Shown in pieces: positions 24,239-33,162 of a DNA stretch of 37,232 bases. The stretch is from Bacillota bacterium (GTDB lineage: Bacteria > Bacillota > Clostridia > Acetivibrionales > Acetivibrionaceae). Position 1 is the stretch's first letter. Every line of letters starts with the position of its first letter. A program made the translations under genes and the position numbers. The notes below the pieces were generated by a model. It saw nothing but the letters and a program-made list of their open reading frames with translations, ran no database searches and was not told where the DNA came from. Location of the stretch: assembly GCA_023398495.1 (NCBI GenBank), contig JAEWSG010000077.1, forward strand, positions 1-37,232, given 5' to 3'.

Positions 24239-27200
24239 TCAGTTTTTTGCCAATAAACTGTTCAGCATTTTCGAAAACTGATTAACATAGGGACTTCGGA
24301 AAATTGATACATGCTCACCAATAACTTTATAGGTCTCTATTTTATTTTTGCAATAATTGTTCCAAACGGTTTCATCATCTACTATATTATCATCAGTAGA
24401 TTTAAAGAAATCAACACGCACATTTACCCTGTCATTTGGAAAATAGTTGGCTCTTAAATTGTGTAGTGTCCTTATCGCATTCAGATAGTAGACAATTTCT
24501 CTTATGTTTAACTGTTCAAATTTCGGTATTGCATGTATCACGCTTTGAGGAACCGTATCTTTCAAGGTCTCTTTTAGCTCTACTATCATATTGTTATTTT
24601 CAATATATTCAATGGTCCAGGTCCAAAGCTCCTGCATATTTTTGTGCTTTGGCGTATCCATATCGGCTTTTATATTAAGATATTTTTCTAAAAACCGTTT
24701 TTCAGACTCCAAATCAAAACGCTCAATGTTTTCCCACTGTTTAGGAGGAATGGTATTGGCAAGAGCCAGAAGATTTACTTTATCCCCTTGTTTCTCAAGC
24801 TTAAGTGCCGTTTCAAATGCTATAGTGCCACCTATACACCATCCAAAAAGGTAATAGGGCCCCGTTGATTGAACCTTTTTAATAATTTTAATATAATTAT
24901 CGGCAAGGTCATCAATTGTTATATTCTTTGGTGACATGTCTTCTAAGCGGTACATCCTTATACCCCAGTAGTTGAACTCCTTATCAAGATTAAAACAAAG
25001 CTCCATATAGGTGCTTATTTCACCGCTTCCGGAGTGAATTAGAAAAACATGTTTATCGGGATTTGTCCCCTTTGCAAGAGGAATTAAGTTTTCAGATACC
25101 ATATCTTCCTTCATGCTGTCAATGAGATAATTTGAAAGACCTTTGATACTTGGGTCTTTATATACCTCTTCAAAGGAAATATTTATATTGAATTCTCTTT
25201 TTACAGAAGTAACTAAAGTCACCATTTTAATTGAATCCAATCCATGGTCAAATAAATTATCCTGCGTGCTCACATTGGATACACCAAGCAGTCTTTCAAC
25301 TATTTTTGACATTTTAACTTCGGTGTCATTTAAAGGTTCACTATGAGGTTTTTCAACATTATTCTCATGTGGCTTGGGCAAAAGCTTCTTATCTACCTTT
25401 CCGTTTGGATTAAGAGGAAACCTGTCCATCTCAACAAAATATTGGGGAACCATATAGCCTGGAAGTTTTTCCGCTAAATATTTTCGTAAATGGGACAGGT
25501 CAACTTTATCTTTTAGCACCACATAAGCACATAATTGCTTTTTCTTCGAAGAAACATCTTCAACATCTGATACTAAAACTTCTTTGACACCTTTATAGAC
25601 CGATAAGGCATTTTCTATTTCTCCTAATTCGATTCTGATACCGTTTATTTTAACCTGCCTATCTATTCTTCCAATGTATTCTATATTTCCATCGGGAAGC
25701 CATTTAGCCAGATCTCCTGTTCTGTATATTCTATTATCTGGATTTATGGGGTTTTGAACAAACTTTTCTTCTGTAAGCTCCGGAGCCTTTAAATATCCCC
25801 GGGCAATGCTTTCACCTTCAAAACACAGTTCTCCGGGAACTTCGGCAGGTACCGGTGAATTTGAACTGTCTAAGATCATCGCTGAATAGTTGTACAATGG
25901 TTTTCCAATGGGTATAATATTGGAATTCAATTCTTCGGGGCACTCATATAGGCTTGCGTTTATAGTACATTCCGTAGGACCGTATATATTTATTATTTTT
26001 TCAACCTGAACTAAACTTTTGATCTTGTCAAAAAGCTTTTTCTTAAATACGTCTCCTCCTACCATAATATACTTAAAGACATGACTGCTTGAAATATTAA
26101 TGTTGTCAAGCAGAGTATCCAAAAAGGCCGGAACGGTATTTATAACACTTATTTTATTATCATACACAAATCTCCAGAATTTATCTGCGTCCTTTAATGT
26201 TTCACCGTCAGGAACAAACAGCTTTGCACCGGTTATGAGTGAAGTAAATATATGCTGTACAGAAACATCAAAAGTAATTTTAGCCAAAAGCATATGATTA
26301 TAAGTACTGTCAAACTTTAGTCTTTCATTAAGCCCCACAATCTGATTAACCAGATTTCTGTGTTCTATCATTACTCCTTTTGGTTTTCCTGTAGAACCAG
26401 ATGTAAATATAATGTATGCCAGATGATCTGAAGTGTTTATCTTATCCAGGTTTGAACAATCAGGATCATAAGAATTCTCATCATCAGTATAAACAGTTTC
26501 GCATTTATTAAATGGTACACTGCATATATTTCTTCTGCTCAATAAGAGGTTTACATCACAGTTTTCAAGTAAATATGTGATTCTTTCATAAGGGTACTCA
26601 GGGTCAATGGGAAGATAGGCACCTCCCGCTTTTAATATTGCAAGAATACCGATTATATATTCTATTGATGGGTTTTCCATTATTCCTATGAAAGTATCAG
26701 GAGTAACCCCAAGTTTTCTTAAATGCCTCGCCAGACTGTTTGATCTTTCATTTAATGCCTTATATGTTATAGAAGTCCCATTAGCTACTACCGCTGTTGA
26801 ATAGGGGTTTAACTCCGCTTGCTCTTCAAACAGTTCATGTATTGTCTTTTCTTTTGGGTAGTTTAGATTCGTAGAATTAAAATTTTTTAACATCTTTATA
26901 ACTTCTGACAGTTCATCTTCTGTCAAGATATTAAAGTTGTTTATTTTTCTATCAGGGCAATTTATAGCGTCCTTCATCAGCTTTATCAATCGGTTATATA
27001 GCCTCTTTATATCCTCTTTTGAAAACATATTTTCAAGATAGTCAATATTTATAAGGAACTGTCCCTGTTCTTCCCTATCATCTACATGTATTACCAGAGA
27101 GTCTGCCTGATTTTTATTAAAGTGCCATCGTGCCTCATAATCAATATCCTTCTTTGAAGCGGCATATTTTGCATTCTGATATGAGAATACCACATCGTAA

Positions 27201-29866
27201 AGTTTACCTCTTGTGATATTGTGTGTTTTTCTATAGTCATTTAAAATCATGTCATAGTTATATTTTTGATTTTTAAGGCACAAGCCTATTTCTTTTGTTA
27301 CATAGGAAAGATAAGCTTGAAAGTCCATATCTTTGTCTGCATAAAGCCTTACAGGTATAGAGCTTACAAACATTCCTGCAGTTTCTTTTTCTTTTGCACC
27401 GGACCTGTTCAGAATCGGGGTTCCGATTACAATATCCTGAAAGCCCGAAAGCTTGCTGATATAAATAGATACAACAGACATAAATATAGAGAAAACCGAA
27501 ACCTTTTTATCTTTGCTGTAACCATTTAAAAGAGAGGATAGTTCCTCCGATAAGAGAAAGGTTTGTCTGTTTGCCTTTGTACCCTGAACAATACCCTCTT
27601 TTTCAAAGGACGTAAACTCAGGCATTGTACTGAATTTCTCGTTCCAGAAAGCTTTATTCTTATCAAATTTATGTGAGTATTTGTATTCTTCTTCATCCAA
27701 TATAAAATCCAGATAAGAAGGTTTATTTTCAATAGCGGTGCCCTTATTGTCTGTAAGAAAATCGTAGACCTCAATAAATTGGCTGCCTATAAGATTTATA
27801 GTCCAGGCATCAGAGATTAAATGATGGGTTTTGAAATACAAAAGGGTGTATTCAGGTAATCTTATAACAGCAAAGTAGTAAAGGGGTGAGTTATATAAGT
27901 TAAAGGGTGTCTGAGCCTCTTTTTCATCCCACATATAAAAGCTTTCCACACCGGATTCCCTGAAGTCAAAAATGTCTACATTAAAGTATTTATAATGGCT
28001 TACATACTGTTTTTGCCGTCCGTCCTCTTCAATAATTCTAAGTCTCATACCCTCATTTTTCTCAACAATAATATTAAATGACTTTTCAACCGTTGAAAAA
28101 TCAAGTTCATTCTTAGTTTTTATACTGCCGATTATATTACCTATGCTGGTACCTGGAAAAACCTTTTCAGTAAACCATATGGATTTCTGCGGCTGTGTAA
28201 GAGGATAATACTTTGAATAGGTTTCAAAATTCGAAGTTAAGAGCCTGGAAAACTCAGTTATTCCCTGCCTGTTCATCATTACTTTTACAGCACTGCCTAC
28301 ATACTTAACTCCTGAAACTTGAGGATAGAATTCATCAAATGTATAATCAGCCGATGAATTATTTATAATAATTGTAAATTTGTTCTTATTATTTATTTTA
28401 TAAAACAATGATATTTCATCCGCTATGGAGCTTATAAGTTCATTAATATTGACCGGTGTCTTATTTAGATACACCTTTACAGTGTCTAAATAATCCCTTT
28501 GGTTTTCGCCATAAGAACAAGTTTCTGCAACAGCATATGCTATAATACTGCCTTCTTCCTTAACACAAAAAAGTTTTCTTATAAGTGCCATACCTAAAGA
28601 ATTGTATACTTCCTTTATCTCATCTAAATAAAAACTGGTTTTTGTATAGTCAAAACACTGAATTTCCAGCTCTGATATATTGTTTTTACAGTATTCCAAA
28701 AAACCTTGAGTATCAACTTCCTCTTCGGTAGCGTATCTATCCAATATAAGTTTATTATTCATATTATCCAGAGTGCATTCAAATACTTTAACAGAATGTA
28801 ACTGATACAAACTTTTATCGTCAATTATACTGCTTATCTTTTCAAAAATACTTTTATACCACTCCAGATCATCCCTGAAATACGAAATATAGTTCTTAAA
28901 ATATGAATGGTTTATAAGATTTTCAGTAAGCCCTATATAGATATCAGTCTTGGCCTTTGGACTAAGATATGCCTCGGGGACAACATGCGGGAGATATCCT
29001 AAAAAAGTACGGTGGTATATCCTCAAAGAAGCCCCTGCACCCAAAAGTTTCCCGTTCTTTTGGTATATGAGATTTATTGCTATGGTAGGTTTGTCTTTAA
29101 AACTCTCTAACTTCTTTATGTAGTTCATAAACTCATTGTCATCATTCACATATAGATTTTTGGATGCATATTTAGCCCTATGAAACAGTTTCCATATTTC
29201 CTCCATATGATAATGAGAAAGAGCTTTCATATGCGGATAGGTTTTTTCAAACAGATAATTGAAGATTTGTTGACCTGTAGCCCATTCAACACTTACAATA
29301 TTCAATCCGTATCTATACTGATTATCAATCTGTTTAACATACTTGACCTCTCCATCAACATAAAGAGCGGTTTTTTCATTCAGAATAAGACAAATATTCC
29401 TTACCAAAGAGCCCTGGGCAAATATCTCTTCTTTTGTACGAAAGGCGAACCCTGAGGTACTCATATCAATAACCTCGTATTTTATATCACTGCCTCTTAA
29501 GGTAACGTATACCTTTTCTTCTTCTGATAGCAGATATCTGGCTCTGTTCCTTAAAAAGCAAACTTTAATTTCTAAAGGTTTATTTATTACAAAAGAGTTT
29601 TCCTGTATTCCTGCAATCTTCGATTGGAAAGAAAAATAGCTCTCTTTATAAAAAAAGTCTATTTCTACAGTATCATCAATTCTTAAATCTCCCTGACCTA
29701 TGTACTTGATTGTTGGAGTATTACCTGTTTTGTAGTTGAATACAATTTCTGTATGCACTTGTTGGTGCTTTAGCTTTAATAGTACAGGCAGTTCTTTGAC
29801 TTTTGAAATATTTTTGTACAAATACTCAATAGTTGAAGGTTCATTGATTACACGATATGTATTCAT
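24239..29866 (-). CDS. PilZ-containing single-module nonribosomal peptide synthetase (PilZ-X-C-A-PCP-TE)
   Basis: A 1875-residue multidomain synthetase. Residues 1-105 are YcgR-N-like. A PilZ domain carries both c-di-GMP motifs: R106-N-R-A-R110 and D134-M-S-T-S-G139. Residues about 210-545 are unrecognised but GNAT-like (LLGAGASLRIYHRTFLGY; VKEEGSIIAYAVAETCSYG). A condensation domain (about 550-990) has HHLISDAW. The adenylation domain (about 1000-1490) has TSGSTGKPKG, YGPTE and NGKVDKK; by eye its substrate-code residues are D-V-Q-N-I-V-I-I-N-K, a free alpha-amino acid of unknown kind. The PCP is DHGLDSI, Ser1545. The thioesterase has GWCIGG with Cys1677 in place of Ser, Asn1704 at the acid position and His1852. 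ATG 29866 follows AGGTGG. No phosphopantetheinyl transferase is nearby. The product is unknown. Confidence 0.9.
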   Translation of the reverse strand: MNTYRVINEPSTIEYLYKNISKVKELPVLLKLKHQQVHTEIVFNYKTGNTPTIKYIGQGDLRIDDTVEIDFFYKESYFSFQSKIAGIQENSFVINKPLEIKVCFLRNRARYLLSEEEKVYVTLRGSDIKYEVIDMSTSGFAFRTKEEIFAQGSLVRNICLILNEKTALYVDGEVKYVKQIDNQYRYGLNIVSVEWATGQQIFNYLFEKTYPHMKALSHYHMEEIWKLFHRAKYASKNLYVNDDNEFMNYIKKLESFKDKPTIAINLIYQKNGKLLGAGASLRIYHRTFLGYLPHVVPEAYLSPKAKTDIYIGLTENLINHSYFKNYISYFRDDLEWYKSIFEKISSIIDDKSLYQLHSVKVFECTLDNMNNKLILDRYATEEEVDTQGFLEYCKNNISELEIQCFDYTKTSFYLDEIKEVYNSLGMALIRKLFCVKEEGSIIAYAVAETCSYGENQRDYLDTVKVYLNKTPVNINELISSIADEISLFYKINNKNKFTIIINNSSADYTFDEFYPQVSGVKYVGSAVKVMMNRQGITEFSRLLTSNFETYSKYYPLTQPQKSIWFTEKVFPGTSIGNIIGSIKTKNELDFSTVEKSFNIIVEKNEGMRLRIIEEDGRQKQYVSHYKYFNVDIFDFRESGVESFYMWDEKEAQTPFNLYNSPLYYFAVIRLPEYTLLYFKTHHLISDAWTINLIGSQFIEVYDFLTDNKGTAIENKPSYLDFILDEEEYKYSHKFDKNKAFWNEKFSTMPEFTSFEKEGIVQGTKANRQTFLLSEELSSLLNGYSKDKKVSVFSIFMSVVSIYISKLSGFQDIVIGTPILNRSGAKEKETAGMFVSSIPVRLYADKDMDFQAYLSYVTKEIGLCLKNQKYNYDMILNDYRKTHNITRGKLYDVVFSYQNAKYAASKKDIDYEARWHFNKNQADSLVIHVDDREEQGQFLINIDYLENMFSKEDIKRLYNRLIKLMKDAINCPDRKINNFNILTEDELSEVIKMLKNFNSTNLNYPKEKTIHELFEEQAELNPYSTAVVANGTSITYKALNERSNSLARHLRKLGVTPDTFIGIMENPSIEYIIGILAILKAGGAYLPIDPEYPYERITYLLENCDVNLLLSRRNICSVPFNKCETVYTDDENSYDPDCSNLDKINTSDHLAYIIFTSGSTGKPKGVMIEHRNLVNQIVGLNERLKFDSTYNHMLLAKITFDVSVQHIFTSLITGAKLFVPDGETLKDADKFWRFVYDNKISVINTVPAFLDTLLDNINISSSHVFKYIMVGGDVFKKKLFDKIKSLVQVEKIINIYGPTECTINASLYECPEELNSNIIPIGKPLYNYSAMILDSSNSPVPAEVPGELCFEGESIARGYLKAPELTEEKFVQNPINPDNRIYRTGDLAKWLPDGNIEYIGRIDRQVKINGIRIELGEIENALSVYKGVKEVLVSDVEDVSSKKKQLCAYVVLKDKVDLSHLRKYLAEKLPGYMVPQYFVEMDRFPLNPNGKVDKKLLPKPHENNVEKPHSEPLNDTEVKMSKIVERLLGVSNVSTQDNLFDHGLDSIKMVTLVTSVKREFNINISFEEVYKDPSIKGLSNYLIDSMKEDMVSENLIPLAKGTNPDKHVFLIHSGSGEISTYMELCFNLDKEFNYWGIRMYRLEDMSPKNITIDDLADNYIKIIKKVQSTGPYYLFGWCIGGTIAFETALKLEKQGDKVNLLALANTIPPKQWENIERFDLESEKRFLEKYLNIKADMDTPKHKNMQELWTWTIEYIENNNMIVELKETLKDTVPQSVIHAIPKFEQLNIREIVYYLNAIRTLHNLRANYFPNDRVNVRVDFFKSTDDNIVDDETVWNNYCKNKIETYKVIGEHVSIFRSPYVNQFSKMLNSLLAKN

Positions 29867-30493
29867 ATAGACACCACCTGGTAATTTAGTATGAAGAATT
29901 TATTTACATAACTACATGGATGACTAATCAAAAGTATGTTATACAGGCTTAACGAATTTAGTTTACTTCTTCCTTAATAGGTCAAAATTAATTAAAGCCC
30001 TTTACACTTTGCATATTCCCTTTAATTTAAATGTTTTGTGGAATTGATCAAGTATTTTTCGGAGTGTCAATACAACATGTATACCTATTATATCGTAAAT
30101 AATTGCACTTAAGGATAGACTTTTTTTATGTATCTATTACACGATATTATCCAATATCTACAAACATCATTTATAAGCCTTGAATTTAGGCGTTTTCCTT
30201 GAGAATGCAAACATAAGAGTAAAGAAAACAGGGTTTAAATATCCTTGGCTCCAAAATGGTTCTACAATCTAAACCAATCCTTAACGGCTTATATCATAAT
30301 TATGAAAAAGTTGCCTGATTAATTGTTTTATTGTCTCATTTAAGGCTTTTTTGACATGCCTTAAAAACGAAATTTCCCGGTTGTTTACCGAGAAATTTCG
30401 TTTTTTTAATATCAACTGTGCTAAGAATTTTTCTTACAGATGTTTAACAACGGAATTAATTCAATTTAGTTCTTTTAGAGTTCTAAGGCTTCT
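29867..30493. other. Long intergenic region upstream of the PilZ-NRPS
   Basis: This 627-base AT-rich stretch holds no convincing gene. A TTGACC hexamer on the minus strand (complement of 29980-29985) may be a -35 for the NRPS, but the -10 is poor. No c-di-GMP riboswitch consensus (GEMM) was recognised. A strong hairpin lies at 30363-30407. The rest is unexplained. Confidence 0.6.
30363..30407. terminator. Bidirectional intrinsic terminator
   Basis: A near-perfect stem of about 19 bp (AAAAACGAAATTTC-CGGT with its complement, 5-base loop, one mismatch) ends in T tracts on both strands, longer on the plus strand (seven Ts). It is about 90 bases after the ArsC/Spx-like gene on the minus strand. 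The longer plus-strand tract might serve an unseen plus-strand transcript. Confidence 0.85.
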
Positions 30494-30832
30494 TTACTCC
30501 CAAACCTTCCAGACTTCCGGTTGAAATCCCACTGTAGCCTGCTTGCCATTCCTAACAATTGGCGTCTTATATAGCTTAGGATTCTTGAAAAGCACCTCCG
30601 CTGCTACATCACCTACTCCAAGGTACTGCATGTTAAGTAATTTATATTCTTTCGCCGCATCATTAATCAAGTCTTTTAAACCTACTGCAGCTTTAACACT
30701 CTCAAATTCGCCCTTACTTAAACCATATTCATGTACACTAACATATTGGTACTTAATCTTTCGCTCTTTAAAATATCGCTCTGTCTTTTTTGTATCAAAA
30801 CACTTTTTTGTACCAAAAATTTGTATGTTCAC
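30494..30832 (-). CDS. ArsC/Spx-like thioredoxin-fold protein
   Basis: A 112-residue protein of the arsenate reductase/Spx family (thioredoxin fold). Family marks are the N-terminal FGTKKCFDTKKTERYFKERK with one Cys (Cys11), and YKTPIVRNGKQATVGF with the conserved cis-Pro. It has a single Cys at the active-site position rather than Spx's CxxC. GTG start at 30832 with GGAAGGA upstream. It could be a glutaredoxin-like reductase or an RNA polymerase-binding regulator; the pattern does not settle which. It lies 72 bases downstream of the parvulin gene on the same strand. Confidence 0.8.
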   Translation of the reverse strand: MNIQIFGTKKCFDTKKTERYFKERKIKYQYVSVHEYGLSKGEFESVKAAVGLKDLINDAAKEYKLLNMQYLGVGDVAAEVLFKNPKLYKTPIVRNGKQATVGFQPEVWKVWE

Positions 30833-30904
30833 AATAATCTTATCCTTCCATTCACTTTATATAAGGCAATAAAACCTGAAGTATAAATATTAATTTGCTA
30901 AAAA

Positions 30905-32371
30905 TTATTCCAAAGTCTTTTTTATCTCACTTTCAGCTTTATATTGAACAAGAAGTTTTTCAAAATAAGCTTGTTTTTCCTGCTTGTCAAGTTCAGGTTT
31001 TATGCTGTCTCTTATATCAGCTAAAGTCAATTGGGTTTCAGGTAATTTCTCTTCGAGCTTTATAATATGATAGCCATAATCGGTTTCTACAAGATCGCTG
31101 AATTCACCGATCTTCATCGAGAATGCTTTGTCTTCAAATTCTTGTACCATTTCACCTCTGGCAAATGTATATCCATCAGGATAATTCACTATACCTGGAT
31201 CTTCGGTGTATTTATTCATCAGTTCGTTGAAATCTGCACCTGTTTTAATCTGAGCAAGAACCTCTTCTGCTTTTTTCTTTATTTCGGCTTTCTTTTGTTC
31301 GTCATAGTTTTCATTGGTATACTGGTCTTTAGTCAAGAAAAGAATGTGCTTTGCTTTAACTTTTTCAGGTTCTATGAATGTTGCTTTGTAATCTTCATAG
31401 TATTTTTTTAATGTCTCTTCACTTGCGGTTATATCTTTCAAAATGCTATCTAAAAATTTGTTAATAAGCATGGAATTTCTTATGTTATCGGAAAACTGGC
31501 AAAGTGTTATCTGGTTTTCCTCCATAATGGATCTAAAGTTCTCGACTCCGCCGTACCCATTAATATAATTGTTAATAGTATCGTTAATTACTTGATAGTC
31601 ACTTTCGTCTAAAGTTATGTTTGCTTTTGCAGCTTTCTGTATTAATATAGTCGTTAATACCAGGTTATCAAAGGCAGTATCCTTGATATATTTGATATCA
31701 ACTTCAGAAGGTTCTGTAGAACTGCTGTTTTTCAGGTTAATATATTGAGGATTATAGAAATATTCGTAGTCTTTTCTAAAAAGTGCTTGTCCGTTTACTG
31801 ATCCAATTAGCACATTTGGTACTGTACTTACTTTTACCATCTTTTGTTCTTGAAACCAGTCTACTTTTCTATCAAACATTTCAGAGAAAACCCCTATAGG
31901 TACGAAGGTTCTGCCTTTATAAATGATAGATTCCATATATGTATTTATACCATTGATTTTTATGTTGAAGCTACTTAAATCCAAATTAATTTCTATAGGT
32001 TGTAATATTTTTTCTTTATCGGCATAGACGTTTTCTTGAACGGTTTTAGGATTTTCCAAGATATTAATAATCTTTGTTTCATTATCAACTTCTATATTAC
32101 ACTTGAGATTGTAGCAGAGATCTCTGAGTTTTACGTAAATCCTGTCATTATATGCTATTGTGCTAAACTCCACAGATTTTCCGTCAAATTCAATTATATC
32201 ATTTTTGAAAAGGCCGGTTTCTTGTATTTGAGGGCTTACAGATGCCTCAGTTGCTTGAGGATTTGAGTTTAATTCATTTGCTGTAGAACTTGGACTATTT
32301 TCTGCATTTACTGGGATAGAAAAAGAAATAGTAAATACAAGAGTAGCTACTATTCGTGCTAAAATTCTCAT
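30905..32371 (-). CDS. Secreted PpiC/parvulin-type peptidyl-prolyl isomerase with stalk domain
   Basis: A 488-residue exported foldase. Signal peptide at about 1-23 (ends VNA) without a lipobox, unlike PrsA. Residues about 50-190 look like a copper-amine-oxidase-like N-terminal stalk domain (GKSVEFSTIAYNDRIYVKLRDL; YKGRTFVPIGVFSEMF). Residues about 195-320 resemble a SurA/trigger-type chaperone helical domain. The parvulin domain (about 335-440) has KVKAKHILF, FNELMNKYTEDPG, GEMVQEFEDKAFSMKIGEFS and YGYHIIKLEE. ATG behind GGGGGAG. It assists folding of exported proteins, possibly while anchored to the wall through the stalk domain. No clear partner gene lies nearby. Confidence 0.9.
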   Translation of the reverse strand: MRILARIVATLVFTISFSIPVNAENSPSSTANELNSNPQATEASVSPQIQETGLFKNDIIEFDGKSVEFSTIAYNDRIYVKLRDLCYNLKCNIEVDNETKIINILENPKTVQENVYADKEKILQPIEINLDLSSFNIKINGINTYMESIIYKGRTFVPIGVFSEMFDRKVDWFQEQKMVKVSTVPNVLIGSVNGQALFRKDYEYFYNPQYINLKNSSSTEPSEVDIKYIKDTAFDNLVLTTILIQKAAKANITLDESDYQVINDTINNYINGYGGVENFRSIMEENQITLCQFSDNIRNSMLINKFLDSILKDITASEETLKKYYEDYKATFIEPEKVKAKHILFLTKDQYTNENYDEQKKAEIKKKAEEVLAQIKTGADFNELMNKYTEDPGIVNYPDGYTFARGEMVQEFEDKAFSMKIGEFSDLVETDYGYHIIKLEEKLPETQLTLADIRDSIKPELDKQEKQAYFEKLLVQYKAESEIKKTLE

Positions 32372-32573
32372 TACTTGACTCCCCCGTATAATTATTTTAC
32401 CAGATCAATATTAGTTGTTTTTGATCGATATTACTTTTATTATACCATGCTTATTCACACAGTACCATTAATTGTAGAAACTTCATAATCTCCATTTGGA
32501 CAATATATACCTGGATGAAATCCACTGTCTTTATTTTGATATATTTATTCAAAACTTATATAATGGAGAATAC

Positions 32574-32873
32574 TTAATTCTTAAATCTTCTAATAAAAAA
32601 CTGACAAACAACTCCCAAAACTGCAATCAAGAAAAATACAGCTGCAAGTAATAAAGAATTTGACAACTCACATGTTACAAAAATTGCTGTTGGTCCATCT
32701 GCTCCTCCTATGATTCCTATTGAACTATTTGGACTTAAACTATATTTTTGTGTCATGTATAATGGCAGTAGGTACCCAAGAATTCCAATAACAAGAGATA
32801 TTAGAGCACTTACAACACTTATTATTAATATTACATTGGATATAAGCATCTTTTTTGATCTATTTATTAACAA
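32574..32873 (-). CDS. Small membrane protein with Na+-decarboxylase beta-subunit signature
   Basis: A 99-residue protein with two hydrophobic helices (about 11-40 and 71-93) around the segment SIGIIGGADGPTAIFV (51-66). That segment is nearly the diagnostic motif of the beta subunit of Na+-translocating decarboxylases (OadB/GcdB), which are about 370-430 residues long. The rest of the beta subunit is absent. TTG start at 32873 is supported by AAAGG about 11 bases upstream; a second in-frame ATG at 32849 has no site. Neither a decarboxylase alpha subunit nor a biotin carrier lies nearby. It could be a free-standing small family or a gene relic; the intact hydrophobic pattern favours a functional protein. 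Confidence 0.75.
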   Translation of the reverse strand: MLINRSKKMLISNVILIISVVSALISLVIGILGYLLPLYMTQKYSLSPNSSIGIIGGADGPTAIFVTCELSNSLLLAAVFFLIAVLGVVCQFFIRRFKN

Positions 32874-33100
32874 GAATACATCAACCTTTCTTTAATCTCC
32901 CAGCAAAAAACATTATATCATAACGTTTTACAGCAAGAAAACAGCATTTATAAATAAATCCTCCAGTTTCCTTGTAGATGGATTCTGATACTTCGTTTTA
33001 CTCTTCATCATCGAAAAGATAATAGTTTATATAATTGAGTGTCGCTCCTATAATAACTGGTCAATTGTCGTTTCAAAAAATTTATAGTAATTTTTTTAGG

Positions 33101-33129
33101 TTGAAAAAAACTTTCAAAATGTTAATATT
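33101..33129 (+). promoter_or_regulatory. Candidate promoter of the ABC exporter operon
   Basis: TTGAAA and AATATT stand 17 bases apart about 35 bases before the first ABC gene. The -10 is imperfect. No regulator gene is adjacent and no clear operator palindrome was seen. Confidence 0.4.
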
Positions 33130-33162
33130 GAATTATCTTTAAAAACCTTTTTAGGAGGACGA

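Noticed and set aside
29867..30490. c-di-GMP (GEMM) riboswitch upstream of the PilZ-NRPS
   Set aside because: Neither strand shows the conserved GEMM blocks; only AT-rich sequence and a terminator hairpin are visible.
32936..33016. 27-codon minus-strand frame (MMKSKTKYQNPSTRKLEDLF...)
   Set aside because: No ribosome site and too short to judge; it could be a relic but is not supportable.
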